DNA of 64,000 nt. It comes from Diphasiastrum complanatum. Lineage: Eukaryota > Streptophyta > Lycopodiopsida > Lycopodiales > Lycopodiaceae. The notes beneath the pieces were generated by a model. The model did not search any database and was not told the DNA's origin. It saw nothing but the letters and a program-made list of their open reading frames with translations. The position numbers and the translations under genes are program-made. Where the stretch lies: NCBI GenBank assembly GCA_029204225.1, contig CM055103.1, positions 4,320,114 to 4,384,113 of the forward strand, written 5' to 3'. Shown one piece after another: positions 45,168 through 58,917 of the stretch; position 1 is the stretch's first letter, and every line of letters starts with the position of its first letter.

Positions 45168-46301
45168 TGTTTGTAGATTCTACACTATAGAATCTGTTAA
45201 CTGGTTCTTTACTTTGATTACTTCTTGTTGACAGCTTAGATAGCTTTGTGTTCTGCCTGTCAGCAGAGACTGTGGGCATGTCTTGGCATTTATCTTGCTT
45301 ATTACAATGCCCAGATCAGGCAGAAGGGACAGATCTACATTGTAGTAATATCCTGCCTGTCAAAGGACATCCGGATGGGTCTCTCTTGAACTGAATGCAC
45401 ATGCATAATCAACCAAAATGCAAGCCAATGCATTCAACAATGATCTACATTACTGCTGAGTTGAACAACGATGGATTCCTACTTCTACTTTACTGCAAAA
45501 TGAACTGAAATCGGATTCTACTACTATACTTGCATAAATTGACAAAACAAAAAACAAGAATTAATCTACAACATTTTAGAAGTCCAAGAATCAAGAAACC
45601 AACCAGTCTTTTGATTTTTGGACATCCCAAGAACATCAAGAACTAGAATGTTGGAGGATATGCAAGATTTATATCACATTTCTAGCCTATTTAGTTTACT
45701 TGAATGTTGATTCCTACATTAATCCACAAACAAGAAAAGAAGACAAATCCACTCTAGGCAAGCAACAAATCTAATCCACTCTACAATCCACAACCACACA
45801 CAAAGGAGGGAAGGGCAAGATCATGAATGCATCACTCAATAAACAAGCTTGTGAAGGCTCTTCTCATTTCAGCATGGAGTAGTTACAATACACAAAAAGC
45901 ACCTCTTCGCAAAGAGGGAGCTTCTTAAATAAGCAAGAGAGCTCCTTAGGTGGCATCCTAGTGGAATTTCCACATTTCACAAATCACAAGTGGAATAATG
46001 CTCTCCACTAGAGGTTACCATCAAAAGGTGGCTCACTCTACTTTCTTTAAGAGGGGTCTACTTGCATTTATTACACTTGCCTAGAAATACTAGTTCCTAC
46101 ATGGTCATTCCATCTTCCAGGATTCACCATGAGGTTTACACAGTTTTGGCTTGTCAGTACTACTAGCATTCCTCGGCTCTCATACTCGGCTCTTAGTCTT
46201 CATTCATCTCATCTTTTCAGAGACCTCCTCGGTCTAAGGTGAGAGGTGCTCTTGGGTTGCTCTGTCCGAGTAACTTGGAGATTCATCAGAATCAGCCAAC
46301 A
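45168..46301 (-). mobile_element. LTR, family B, copy 1 (3' LTR, minus orientation)
   Basis: The minus strand starts TGTTGGCTGATTCTGATG at 46301, right after the purine-rich tract TTAGGGGTGGGATGA (46302-46316), the signature of a 3' LTR. It ends at 45168, the edge where Copia 4 is interrupted. A minus-strand TATTTAAG box lies near 45930. It matches 53394-54611 along its length in the same orientation, for example ATCAAGAACTAGAATGT, ATTTAGTTTACTTGAATGTT and CTAGTGGAATTTCCAC. Confidence 0.75.
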
Positions 46302-47639
46302 TCATCCCACCCCTAATGTGTTGCAGGACCCACTACAACTCATGTTGGACGATGTCGCTCTGCTTCCACATTGGCGTCTTCGATCATCACTTGGGAAAGC
46401 ATAGATCCTCGGTCGCTTGCGTAAAACCAAGTGCTTATTGTTGCCAGTCTTTATCACAAAAACTGTTTTATGTCTTATTGCTACAAGTGGTTGACATTCT
46501 CAAAATTGGAGAGCTTTGAGCAACTTCACAACTTGCATGCTCGAGTGCTTCTCGAGTGTATCAGAAAACACAGTTTCAAAGACTGGCCAAAACAACCAAC
46601 TAAGATCCTCCCTACCCGTCACGTCAGTTATGAATCACAGTAGGATCATCACGACAACCACACGATCACCATGGCAACAAACAGTTAAACCTGCTGCGCA
46701 ATCTACAATACCGCACAATACACCAGTTCCATAATGCAAAAAGACAATATGAAATTAGTCCTTGTCAAAAGAAAGTGAAACCGATATTCCGTCATTTGCT
46801 ACAATGTCCAACAAAGAGCAACCTCCATAGGGAATTGACAGTTTTTCTCCCCTTCCACAACCTCAAATCTGTTAGTCTTTCCAAATGCTAATAAGATTTC
46901 CAATGTGCCAATACACAACAAATCTAGGATTCGAAAATCAAGATAGAGATTCGGTTCTGAATCTCTTGTTCAGAGAGGTACTCAGGACATAGTACCTCAA
47001 CCATACCTGCATCTCAAGCTATATCTTACAACATCTACTATCAATGATGGTAGATTTTAGTGTCACCAACCTTGCCTTGTTTTGACAAGGGCATGTAAGA
47101 GTAACTCACATTACTCTACACAACAAATGACATATTGCAACTATCAAGGTAAATTATCAATGTTGATGAATGCAAGTTTTGTTCAACAAGTGCTATACAG
47201 TTCTCACTCTCTGTACAGTTGATTTATTTCCTTGTATCTCTTCACCTATATTGTGTGATTGATTTTTGCATGAGGAATAGCTACTGCACAAGAGTCTTCC
47301 GTAGAGCATCTCAAGAACACATTTTCATTCATCTATCCATCTTCAAATTTCCTTGTACAGCAGTTTAGAATTTTTAAGAAATATCAGAAATCCATATCAA
47401 GTCAGAGTTGATTCCTGCATCTCATTGTCATATTACTCTTCAAGTCAACTTCAGCAAGATCGAAACAAATTTAGTTAAAATTTGTTCAATTTTTAGTCCA
47501 GTCGCATGTTCAACGTGTTCCAACTATGTGTTAAACACACCGATCCAATCTTGAGCATGAACAATTACCAGTAACCACATCCCCACCAACATGAATTCTC
47601 TACCAACAGGCAATTAGCAAGGTCTCTACGAATTCTGAT
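46302..47639. other. Retroelement non-coding segment; part forms an inverted repeat with 55990-56840
   Basis: 46302-46560 is the sequence before the family B polypurine tract and resembles 54612-54870 in the same orientation. 46750-47590 is the reverse complement of about 56840-55990. Shared words include GAGAGATTC, CCAATACACAA, CTCAAGCTATA and AAATTTAGTTAAAAT. No ORF supported; in context it is retroelement leader. Confidence 0.65.
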
Positions 47640-48885
47640 CAAAGACAGTTTTGCACTATCAGTCTCTACCCTTTAACCTAATGTCGTATCCTAACTACAC
47701 ACGCACCCTCCCTGACATTGGTCCTTGGGAGCAGTTACCCCTTGTAGCCCAAAAAGCGGTATGGTTGGTGAATGAGCTCCAATACAATCTATTTGTCACC
47801 CTAGGGTGGCATACCTTCAGAAAGAAAAAGCAAGTCTAGAGGAGAAAAACAAACAACAACAACTGCAGATCTAGAACCTCACCAAGTACAATCAACAACA
47901 GCAGTAGATGCTACTCCACCTCCAGAACCAGCTCCAACTGAAGGTATCCAACATGCAGCAAACCATCGATACCTTCAAAGCCAAAAATGATGAGGCTGTA
48001 GCAGATGCACAAGCAGCACGTTTCGCTATGAAGGAACAGTTGGAATTGGTGGACTTCAACGACTTCGCACCACCAGCTATTCCTGAGGGAACTGCCATTC
48101 CAATGGTGGCCTATCAAACGCTGGCCCAAAAGTTGAAAGCCACGACGGAGCAGCACTCAAAATTACAACAATCATACCTTGCTTCCGTCGAGGCCCTAAA
48201 CCAGCACATAGCCACCTTGGAAGAACGCTTAAAGGCCGCTGTCCAGTCGACACCGTCAGTTCATGCAGAGCATGCCCAATTCCATGATTCGGGGCACCAC
48301 TTTGATGGACCAGATGGTGGAGATGGCGCGGGATTCCAGCAGTCTCCTCCTGCAACTCAAGGCTCCTCATTTCAAGGCCAACCCCTAGAGCAAGGAGCTC
48401 AAGCACCAACCAATCCATCAGGCTTTGGGGGTACCAGCTCCCAACATTATCTTTTTCCCTCCACCGCTTCTAACCCTCTCGACACCACTAACCCCCCCTT
48501 CATTCCACGACAATTTTCTCCTGAGTCACAAAGAATTGTTGAAGCTAACCCCTCACCTCCTCTCTCTCCTGAACCTGATCCACAAACTCAACACGAGGTT
48601 TCCTCTAAAGCACCAACCATCCGACACAGAACCACGCCCATAGAACCAAACAAGGAGTTGCGCGTCTCTCAGGAGTTTGCCAAGAAATATCCAACAACAA
48701 AAGAGCGAGGTGGCTACATACTGCCAGACCTGGACCAGAGTAAAACACATAAAGAAGCAGTCAAACTCCTGGATCCACAACCTCTCCGGCGTCATCAGCT
48801 CTTCCTGCAAAGTAAGACCTCAATGGCACGGTATATCGAAGCTCCCTCCTACATGCACACAAATTTTTATTACTATCCCCAGTAG
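47640..48885 (+). pseudogene. Coiled-coil and proline-rich retroelement ORF (gag-like)
   Basis: A long open stretch of 325 codons (47908-48885), extended upstream in the same protein to about 47640 with two stops. Order: a short Tyr/Pro-rich start with GPWEQLPLVAQKAVWLVNEL, and a Gln/Lys-rich coiled coil (QNQLQLKVSNMQQTIDTFKA, then AALNQ-like heptads to about residue 110). A Pro/Gln/Ser-rich low-complexity middle follows, then a conserved-looking end EFAKKYPTTKERGGYILPDL with THKEAVKLL. Related to the ORF at 5440-8568 and to the scrap at 16966-17165. No zinc knuckle, protease or RT in the frame. The position after a leader supports a gag role, but the family is not known to me. Confidence 0.6.
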
Positions 48886-50243
<1,358 letters not shown>

Positions 50244-51182
50244 ATTCTACTTATCAAAAGCAGATTCTTGGTAAGGTTAGGAACATGAAGAACATAAGAC
50301 AACAACTTTACATCACCTTTTCTGAATTCAACTTTGACTGTCCCTTCACCTTCGATAGAATGGGATGAGTTGTCTCCAAGTTGCACAACTCTTGAGCGAG
50401 TAAATGACTTGTAGTCTTAGAACCAGTCTCGATGGTGAGTCATGTGTTGAGTTGTTCCAGAGGCCAAATATCAAGAGTCGATATCCTGCTGTTAGAACTG
50501 CTTCTTCTTCTCATTGAGCTCTTGAAACATGGAAAGTCACCAGATCTGGCTTAGATGCATCCATGAAAATCTCTGCGAGAGTTCCTGATGGAGGAACCAT
50601 CATTTTTTAGTGTATGCAAGAGTTCCCAAAAGTTGAATTTTTAGAACCCTCATAGAGCCTCAAGGTCATCTTACCAACCCTTGCAAGGGGCCTAAATGAA
50701 ATCGGAGCAGTAAAATTAGCCTGCCTACATGGTCTGATCTTGAAAATCCAATCACAGGAATAAGTTGTGCGAGAGATCACTTCCTGTGAGAGTTGAACCC
50801 TCGCAGACAGCCTGAACCCGCGCAGAACCTTCGCATAGCAGTCAAATCACCTTTTGCAAGGCCTGTTTGCTTGTTATTTTCATTTCCCATGCTTTTTGGT
50901 TTATGCTAGTTAAGGTTTTTCCATAAGCAATGCCATTGAACATTTGAGCTAACCTCCATCTCATCTCTCTCTCTTTCTCTCTTCTCCTTCTTCTTCTTCT
51001 TCTATTCTATCGGCCGCTACCAGGGGACATTAACCACTTAGACATTTAGCACTGATATCCACTTTGAACAAAGTCCCACTTCTACTTGTGTGATTTGTTT
51101 GAGCGTGGGATGTGGCTCCACTTTGCCATTCCAACACTCCCACCCAAAGTGGGGCACAGGTCACGTTGTCTACCATGATAAT
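50244..51182. other. Retroelement spacer; inverted partner of 8930-9270
   Basis: 50500-50860 is the reverse complement of 8930-9270. A pyrimidine-rich stretch (CT and CTT runs) is at 50960-51005. No ORF or RNA gene supported. Confidence 0.5.
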
Positions 51183-51579
51183 TGATAAAATTCCAGCAAG
51201 CTCACACATGTGAGAAATGATTCTCAAGTGTGAATGATCTTGTTAAGCTTTGTGTTTAGCACATAAATTGATTCTAGATTGAATATCAAGATCTAATACA
51301 AGATTATATGGCCAAATCACAATCTAGCATGCTACGAATCAAAGAATGATTTTTTTGAAAAACAAAAGAGAAGAAGTACAAGAATTTAATGCATTAGCAT
51401 AAGTCTCTACTCGAGTTAGAGAGAGAAAAGGAGAGTAACATTCAAGCAACAATAGTATAGATCCAAATTGACATGGAATAGCTTCAAAGCTTGGTCCTTC
51501 ATCAAATGTTATGAGAGAGCCTACACATATTTATGGAGATCGGAATAGCTCGAGGTAGAACCTTCCTACTTTCTGTGAG
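51183..51579 (-). mobile_element. LTR, family E, copy 2 (partial)
   Basis: Matches 60622-61010, part of the Copia 5 3' LTR, in the same orientation: TTAGCACA, TTGATTCTAGATTG, AATCTAGCATGCTA, ACACATATTTATGGAG and AGCTCGAGGTAGAACC in order. It is cut off exactly where the family C LTR starts. Confidence 0.7.
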
Positions 51580-52208
51580 AGATTTCAACTAGTTAAGTCT
51601 AGTTTAGTCATATTTTGGTAAATTGTCAATAAGAGGCCAAAACTCATTTTAGACTTAGAGATAAACTTTTTAAAGTTATATTAGTTTAAAATACATTCAA
51701 TAAACACTTTTTAAAAGTGTGGGAAAGTTGGTAGTCGAGTTTGAGAGAGATTCAAATTTGAGCTTTGGGTACATTGAATCTAGACCCAAAAATAGTAGGG
51801 TTTACATTTGGAGGTAGGGTTTGGACACTCTATAAAAGGATGTAACTCGTGGAGAGACATTTCTTTTCTCTTATCTCTCTCATTTCATCATTATACATGA
51901 TTCTCTTTGGGTTCTACTACTCATTGGTGCACTATCTTGGTGTTATCTTGCAATCTTGTGTGTAGAATGCTCATATTTTGCTATTTTTGGTTCCACACGT
52001 GTGAAATACAGTAGGGTACTGTAATTTTATGGACAACAAACATATTTTATATTTTGGTTCATGTTTGATCAGTATCTCTTAGAGTTTGCATCTTATTTTG
52101 TATGTAGATACTGATTTTTCTACATTGGTAGGATTGTTGGTTTGCTCCTTATTGTAACTAAAGATTTGGGACATGGATTGGATCTTGAATGATCTGAAAT
52201 CCTTCACA
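51580..52208 (+). mobile_element. LTR, family C, copy 2 (5' LTR)
   Basis: 629 bp, starting TGTGAGAGATTTCAAC and ending CTTCACA, followed by a mutated primer-binding site TAGTGTCAGAGC at 52209-52220. It has TATAAAAGGATG near 51832 and the palindrome CACACGTGTG at 51994-52003. Homologous to 26995-27379 and 58094-58917. Confidence 0.82.
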
Positions 52209-53100
52209 TAGTGTCAGAGCTATTGTGTTTCAGGTTATGAAAGGATCAGCCATCTTTATCAAGGATTTGGAGGAGTTACCAATGCTAGAGCATGCTAGAT
52301 TGATTTCTACTCAAAAATCAGCATTTTTGCATGTGTAGAATTAACCTTTTGTAGGTCAAAACTCAATATAGGGTTACATACTTGATCAATTCCAATTTCA
52401 CACTTGGCTTACTGGATTTAGATTATTTTTGGTGTATTAGGAAGGTCTCATTGGAGTCTACAAGAAGATATATCAAGTTTCTAGAAATTGCATATAGAAT
52501 TTGAGATATTCAATTTTTTGTGATTTTGTCAAAACCCTAATTTTGATTGGATCTCTAGTTTGTGAGGTTACTGAACTCGGAAAACAAACATGCCATTCAT
52601 TCAAGTTCTTAACTCAAATAAGGGTGGTGAGTATGAATCAAATGAGCTCAAAGTCATTTCTATTGATCATGGCATTTGAAGATAGGTTACTATTTCTCAC
52701 TTAATTGAACAAGACAGAGTTGTTGAGAGAAAGAATATGACAATCATGAAAATGGCATAGACAATGTTGAAGAACAAAAGTCTACTTAATAGTTTTTGGG
52801 TAGAAGCTTGCAACATGGTGGTTTGTTTTTTTAACAAGTGTCCATTAATAAGTGTCCAACAAAAAATATGGAGTCCAAAATATCTAAAGAAGTCTTCTCA
52901 AAGGTAAACCAAAAATCTCTCATCTTCGAGTATTTGGTTGTAAAGATTTTGAACAAATTTCAAAAGATGATAGAAATTTTATGCAAAGTCTACAAAGTGT
53001 ATTTTTGTGGGATATGATGATAGAGCTAAAGCATACAAATTATATTATCAACTGATCAACAGACTTGTGAAAGTACTATACTTTTGGACGATAAATGGAT
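52209..53100 (+). pseudogene. Copia integrase relic behind the family C LTR
   Basis: After a leader of about 380 bases, broken frames between 52600 and 53060 give LNSNKGGEYESNELK (second D block), VVERKNMTIMKMA (E block; the family has VAERKNRT), SFWVEA and LRVFGC-like segments. Gag, protease, RT and RNase H are missing. Heavily mutated. Confidence 0.7.
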
Positions 53101-53393
53101 CTACACAAGATCCACAAGAGTGATTGGATGCTTGCTAACCAATCTATTACAAAAACTAGACACAAGGAATTGATCTAGAATGGCAATTTGACATATAACA
53201 AGCAAGATCAGATCGGGTTCTAAACAAAAGTTAGATGGATGAAGAGAAGCATAAATGCAAATCCAAAAGGCAAGAGGGGAAGATCAAGAAATGCAAACAA
53301 ATTTTGATTGTCAAATACTCATGAAAGGATTTCAGGTTTCACTGATGTTGAGTCTAACAGTGGCGAGTCGGAATTGATTACTCGTCGAGCTAC

Positions 53394-54611
53394 TGTAGGC
53401 AGATTCTTGCTTTAGAATCTATTTACGAGTTTCTTTGTTGCTTACTTCTTGTAATAGCATCTTCCTTACAAATTATTTCTTTCTTCTGCCTGTCAACAAA
53501 GGTTGTGGGCACTTCTTGAAATTATCTTTCTTAGCTCACTGCCAAAACCAAGCAGAAAGGGATTGATCATCGTTGTAGTAACAATTTCCTGCCCGTCAAA
53601 GGACAAACCAGATTTGTCTCTCTTGAACCGTGTCACATGTAATCAAACCAACATGTAACCAAAATGTTCAACCAATAAATCATCATGTAGTCCAGATGAA
53701 CAAACCATGAAATCTACTTCTACTTTGCAACAAAATGAACTGAATTAGATTCTAAACTGACTACAACCAATCTACACATGCATTAACCTACAACTAGAAA
53801 CAAGAACTAGATGGACAGCTTCTTGAAATATAAAAACTAAACTAGCACACACATTACCACTGCAAGAAACGAAGCAAGAAACTAAACTAATTAGACTAGA
53901 TAGTATTTTATAAGTCCAAGAATCAAGAAACACTCATTTCTTGATTCTTGGACATCCCAAGAATATCAAGAACTGGAATGTAAGGAAATATGCAAGATCT
54001 ACACCACAAATCCATCCTATTTAGTTTACCTGAATGTTGATTCCTAAGAAAACAAGAAATCTAATCCACAACTACAATCCACAACCACACACAAAGGGAA
54101 TGAAAGGGCAAGATCATTAATGCATCACTCAAGAAACAAGAATGATCAAGGAGCTCAAGAATGCATCAAAACTCATGGAAGATCTTCTCATTTTAGCATG
54201 GAGTTGATACATTTACAAAAGCCAGCCTTCTACAAAAGGGGAGTCTCTTAAATAAGCAAGAGAGATCCTTAGGTGGCGTCCTAGTGGCATTTCCACATTA
54301 CACAAATTACAAGTGGAATTATGCTCTCCACTAGATGTCACCGTCAAAAGGTGGCTCACTCTACTTTTCTAAGAGGGGCCTACTTGCATTTATTACTTTG
54401 TTTAGAAATACTAGTTCCTACATGGTCATTCCATCTTTTGGGATTCACCATGAGACTTACATAGTTTCTACTTGATAGTATTAACTAGTATTCCTCGGCT
54501 CTCAGTCTTCATTCATCTCGCCTTCTCAAAGACCTCCTTGGTCTAAAGGTGAGAGATCCTCTTGGGTAGCTCTGGTCGAGCATTTTGGGGATTCATCAGA
54601 ATTAGCCAACA
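53394..54611 (-). mobile_element. LTR, family B, copy 2 (3' LTR, minus orientation)
   Basis: The minus strand starts at 54611 after the same purine tract as copy 1 (TTAGGGGTGGGATGA, 54612-54626) and ends at 53394. About 1.2 kb, colinear with 45168-46301. The interval 53101-53393 before it is AT-rich without recognisable features. Confidence 0.75.
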
Positions 54612-55989
54612 TCATCCCACCCCTAATGTGTTGCAGGATCCACTGCAACCGCTTTGCATTGGCATCTTTGATTGTCACTTGAAAAAGCATAGATCCTCGT
54701 TCGCTTGCATAAAACCAAGTGCTTATTGTCGTTGGTCTTTACCACAAGAAACTTATTTTGAAAATTGCCACATTTTAACCAAAATGTCCTATTTTTGCAA
54801 ATGGATGATATCTTAAAAATTGGAGAGCTCCCAGCAGCTTCACAACTCTGCATGCTTAAGTGTCTCCCTTGTGTCTTTTTTCCTTCTTTTGGTCACTTGT
54901 ATCTGCCATGGACGATTTCACTTCTAGTTTCTTGGCAAATTCTAACTTTCCGGGAGGACTTGCTAGATATTCATCAATTGTCTTGGCACTCTTGTATCTT
55001 CCATTTTGCTTTTGGGTGTTTCCGCAGTTCTTCTCTCAATCGAAGTTCCAGTCTTGTCGATGCTCTTGCCTTGACGAGAAGAACAAGAACCTTCGATTTG
55101 GTAGGTTGCACAAACTTTGGTTATCAGTCTCAAGGGGATGGACTCATCATCAAATAGTGGTAGAAACAGATTTGGACAGATGGGTAGGTGACAATAGAGA
55201 CTTGTCAGAAGGGTGAGAACTGATAGTTCTACTGTTGCAGTCTTGGACCCTTGCAATGTTGAGCTTTGACCACCACTTGCTAGGTGAGGAGCTCGTTTTA
55301 TTCTGCAGACTCACTGTTGTCTTTATCATTTTGCTTTTCTGTAGCTTCTTCCTTTGATCCATTACTTTTGGATCTCTTCGGGTTTCATAGGAGGAGATTC
55401 AACTATTATTGCTCTAGAGAGTTTCTTTTGACCAAGATCAATCTGACTCAAATGTTGCTTAAGTTTCATCTGTTCCTCCTCAGCTTCTTTGCTTTATTTA
55501 TTTTTTGCAGCTTCGCTTGCTTCCTTAGGTCTTCTTTTCTGGCTGACCAACCAGTGTAGGTAGTAGTTAGTCTACGCAAGACATTCACAATAAGACTATC
55601 AGTGATCTGAGAAGATTGGGGATTTCTCAGACGAATAGTGAAATGGTGGAAAACAGAGAGATGGAGGGTAGGATGGCGGTGGTGACATCGATAGATGGTG
55701 TGGGTGTGGGCGATAGGCATGAGAGTAGATGCATATGTTGTGGGAATAGGGCTGGTTGAAGAAGGAGACTGATTTCCCAATGCTTGTACTTCCATCTTCT
55801 AAAGGATCTTCATTGTGATTGGGGTACTTCTTCTGATTGAGTCGCTTTGGATTGCCCATCTGCCTTCTTAGCCTTGTCGCTGTCATCTTTAGTTTCGTGA
55901 CCTTGGCTGTCGATCTTGCTGATGGTGTTGTTGGCAATGTGGCTACTCTAGTGGATGCCTGCAAATCCACTCTCTCCCCCCTCCAAAAA
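54612..55989 (-). pseudogene. Gag-like ORF remnant of the family B element
   Basis: Minus-strand frames 55970-55599, 55795-55466, 55362-55150 and 55256-54963 overlap as pieces of one Lys/Thr/Ser-rich protein, including RSTAKVTKLKMTATRLRRQM. No zinc knuckle or enzymatic motif is visible. It sits between a leader-like segment (55990-56840) and the family B polypurine tract, so the element appears to lack pol altogether. Identity as gag is inference. Confidence 0.45.
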
Positions 55990-56840
55990 AATTCTATTGG
56001 TGGGAATGTTGTTACTGGAAACCCACATGCTCAAGGGTGGATCAGTGTTTGGAACTACAGTTGAAACACGATGAACATGTGACTAGACTAAAGATTGAAC
56101 AGATTTTAACTAAATTTGTTTCGATCTTGCTGTAGTTGATTCAAAGATTAATATGGCAATGAGATGCAATAATCAACTTTGATATGATCTGTACTTCGCA
56201 TATTTGGAATACGCTCAAAAATTTGAAACTCTGTATAAGGTGATTTGAAGATTGATAGAGGAATGACAAGTTATTGTTGAGAGACGCTACATGATGTCTC
56301 CTGTTCAATGGCTATCCTTGATGAACTAAAAACAAATCTAGAAAAAGATATGCAATTAGAAGAAATTACCAAATCAAAAAATGACAAAAAATAAACAAGG
56401 AAGATATCAATGTTACAGAGAGTGAAAGTTGTAGAGCACTTGTCAAACAAAAAGTCATTTATCAAATGTATAATTCACCTGGATAATTTCATGTTTCTAT
56501 TGATCTTTTAGAGTAATGAAAGATCAATAACAAGGCAAGAATAGTGACACTGAATCTACCATCGTTGATAGTAGATGTTGTAAGGTATAGCTTGAGATGC
56601 TGTTATGGTTGAGGTACTATGTCCTGAGGACCTCTCTGAGCAAGAGATTCAGAATCGAATCTCTATCTGGATTTCCAATTCCTAGAATTATTGTGTATTG
56701 GCACATTGGAAATCTTATCATCATGTGGAAGACTAATAGATTTGAGGTCGCAGAAGGGGAGAAAGACTGTCAATTCCCTGTGGAGGTTGCTCGTGGTTGG
56801 ACATTGTAGCAGATGTCAGAATATCGGTTTTGCATTCCTC
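55990..56840 (-). repeat. Inverted copy of the retroelement leader at 46750-47590
   Basis: Reverse complement of 46750-47590 over about 850 bases with moderate divergence. Clear blocks are the reverse complements of ATGTGCCAATACACAA, GAGATTCGGTTCTGAATCTC and CGAAACAAATTTAGTTAAAA. Supports two related elements lying head to head. Confidence 0.7.
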
Positions 56841-56879
56841 CTCCAAGGACTCATGTCATATTAGTGTCTTTTTGCATTA

Positions 56880-57585
56880 TGGAGCTGGCGAATTGCGTGG
56901 TAATGTAGAAGTTTGCAAGAAATTTCTCAAGTGAGCAGCAGTTTGAGCAGTTAGGTGCTATGGTGCTCGTGTTGTGTTGTCGTGAGGATCCTATTGGTAT
57001 TCTTCCAATTGTAGTTGGCATTGCTAATTAAGCAATGCCATCTGTTGTTTCCAAAGCTGACCTCTAGTATCCTTGATCGGCTTTGACTCATGGACAGGAG
57101 CACGGGGTGCTTTCCTTTCCTTGGATTCGTCAACATCTGATCCTTCATCTTTCTATGGCATCAGACATAGCTAACTTGAGGCTTGTATATTCGTCATTGG
57201 ATTTAAGCTCACGTCTAATCCATCTTGGAAGTCTGACTAAAAACCAGATGATGAGCATATGTTTGGTGTTCTGTTCTTGTACTTGACTTTTGAGGCACTT
57301 GAAACGTTCATTATGTCTCGTATGTGTTTGTCTTTTGCCATCTTGATATTACTCAATTTGACAAAAGGACTCTTATCAAAAGAAAGGGTTTGAAATGTTT
57401 GATAAATGACTCTTTTAATAGGGATCAACTAGTCTTATCTTCATGATCAAGGTTAAAAAACCAGCCATGAGCTTCAGCGATCATGGTCAAAGAAAACAGT
57501 TGGACCATAGCATTGGGAGATGTTTCACCATAAACATTGCACACATTTTCAAAGATTTGCAAGAATCTTTGAGGGTCTAACTAAT
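56880..57585 (-). pseudogene. Gypsy gag fragment
   Basis: The minus strand reads LDPQRFLQIFENVCNVYGET, then NAMVQLFSLTMIAEAHGWFF, NLDHEDKTSWS-like and SFIKHFKPF (with one stop), the Retrotrans_gag pattern of Ty3/Gypsy elements. Further down, broken frames continue to about 56900. It stops abruptly at 57585, where family F LTR sequence starts. Confidence 0.65.
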
Positions 57586-57587
57586 GT

Positions 57588-57960
57588 GTGTAGGGAATTA
57601 GCCGAAGCTGTTAAGCATAACCATAAGCAGAACTTCTTCCAATTCTGAATGAGCTACGTGTTCATATAACGAACTTGTTTGATACTTTGTTTTGTTTGCT
57701 TCTTGTGATAAGAACTAATTCTCCGTGTTCGAGTAAGAGAAATCATTAGCCAATTCAATTCTGTTTGATGAATCTAATTGCTAGTTGCTATCTGATATGT
57801 TTGCTTATTGTTATCCGAAAAGCTTGAAAGATAAAGTAACATTTATAATCTCAGACCTTGACCAAATCGTTTCACCATTGGTGTCTTTGGATGCCAATTT
57901 ACCCAAATATCTTTGGATAACCAGATATGTTGCTGTAGTATTCATGTGAATATTACACAT
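57588..57960 (+). mobile_element. LTR, family F, copy 2 (fragment)
   Basis: 57588-57760 is the reverse complement of 22880-23064, sharing GTGATAAGAACTAATTCT, GCATAACCATAAGCAGAAC and GGGAATTAGCC. The rest up to 57960 is AT-rich and less certain. Confidence 0.5.
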
Positions 57961-58156
57961 CACATTCCATTCACCTTCTTACATACACTTATCATACAAA
58001 AGAAGAGATTATTCCCTCTCTTGGGGAATGATCAAACCTTTTATATTACTTAATTCATTGATTTTGTGAAAATCTATAATGACTAGGCCACCACAGATTT
58101 CAACTAGTTTAGTCATATTTTGGTTAATTGTCACTATTAGGCCATTATGCATTTTA

Positions 58157-58241
58157 CCCAACGGGGTTGTCTTAGTTGGTTAGCTTGACATCCAAAGTTT
58201 CTTTGGTCTCAGGTTCGAGCCTCCCCTTGGAAACCAAGAAG
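58157..58241 (+). mobile_element. tRNA-derived SINE, 85 bp
   Basis: Inserted in the family C LTR with a perfect 14-bp target-site duplication (CATTATGCATTTTA at 58143-58156 and 58242-58255). It contains an A-box-like TTAGTTGGTTAGC (from 58173) and a B-box GGTTCGAGCC (58212-58221), about 40 bases apart as in tRNA promoters. There is no poly(A) tail; the 3' end is GGAAACCAAGAAG. The other LTR copies lack it, so they show the empty site. Confidence 0.8.
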
Positions 58242-58493
58242 CATTATGCATTTTAGACTTAGAAATAAACTTCATGAAAGTTATTCTATTCAAAGTTCAT
58301 TTGACTTACCGATTTTGAAAAGTGTGGGAAAGTTATTAGGTCGAATTTGGACACATTCAAAGTTGAATGTTAGATGCATTGAATCTAGTCATATTGATGA
58401 TAGGGTTTTTGAACTAGAGGAGTTTTGGAGAGAAACCAAACTCATTAATGAGGCATGGATATGCTATATATAGTGTAAATTTGTGAGAGAACA

Positions 58494-58596
<103 letters not shown>

Positions 58597-58917
58597 CATG
58601 CTTATACATGAGTTCTCTTGGGTTCATCTATCCAGTGGTGCACTATATTGATGATATCTTGCAATCTTGTGTGTAGAATGCTCATATTTTGTTATTTTTG
58701 GATTCACACATGGGAAACACAGTAGGGTACTATTATTGTATGGGCAACCACTTCATTTTATCATATATTTGATGTTTGATCAAGTTCTTATTGAGTTTGC
58801 ATCTCTTTCGTTGAGTATATGCTGATTTTTTTACATTGGCAATGTTGTATGTTGTGTTGACTTTCTAACCAAAGATTAAGAGACACATTTTGGATCTTAG
58901 TGATCTGAAATTCTTCA

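Noticed and set aside
55837-56064. Plus-strand ORF with a hydrophobic start resembling a signal peptide
   Set aside because: It is antisense to the gag-like remnant and overlaps the inverted leader repeat; no homologue recognised.
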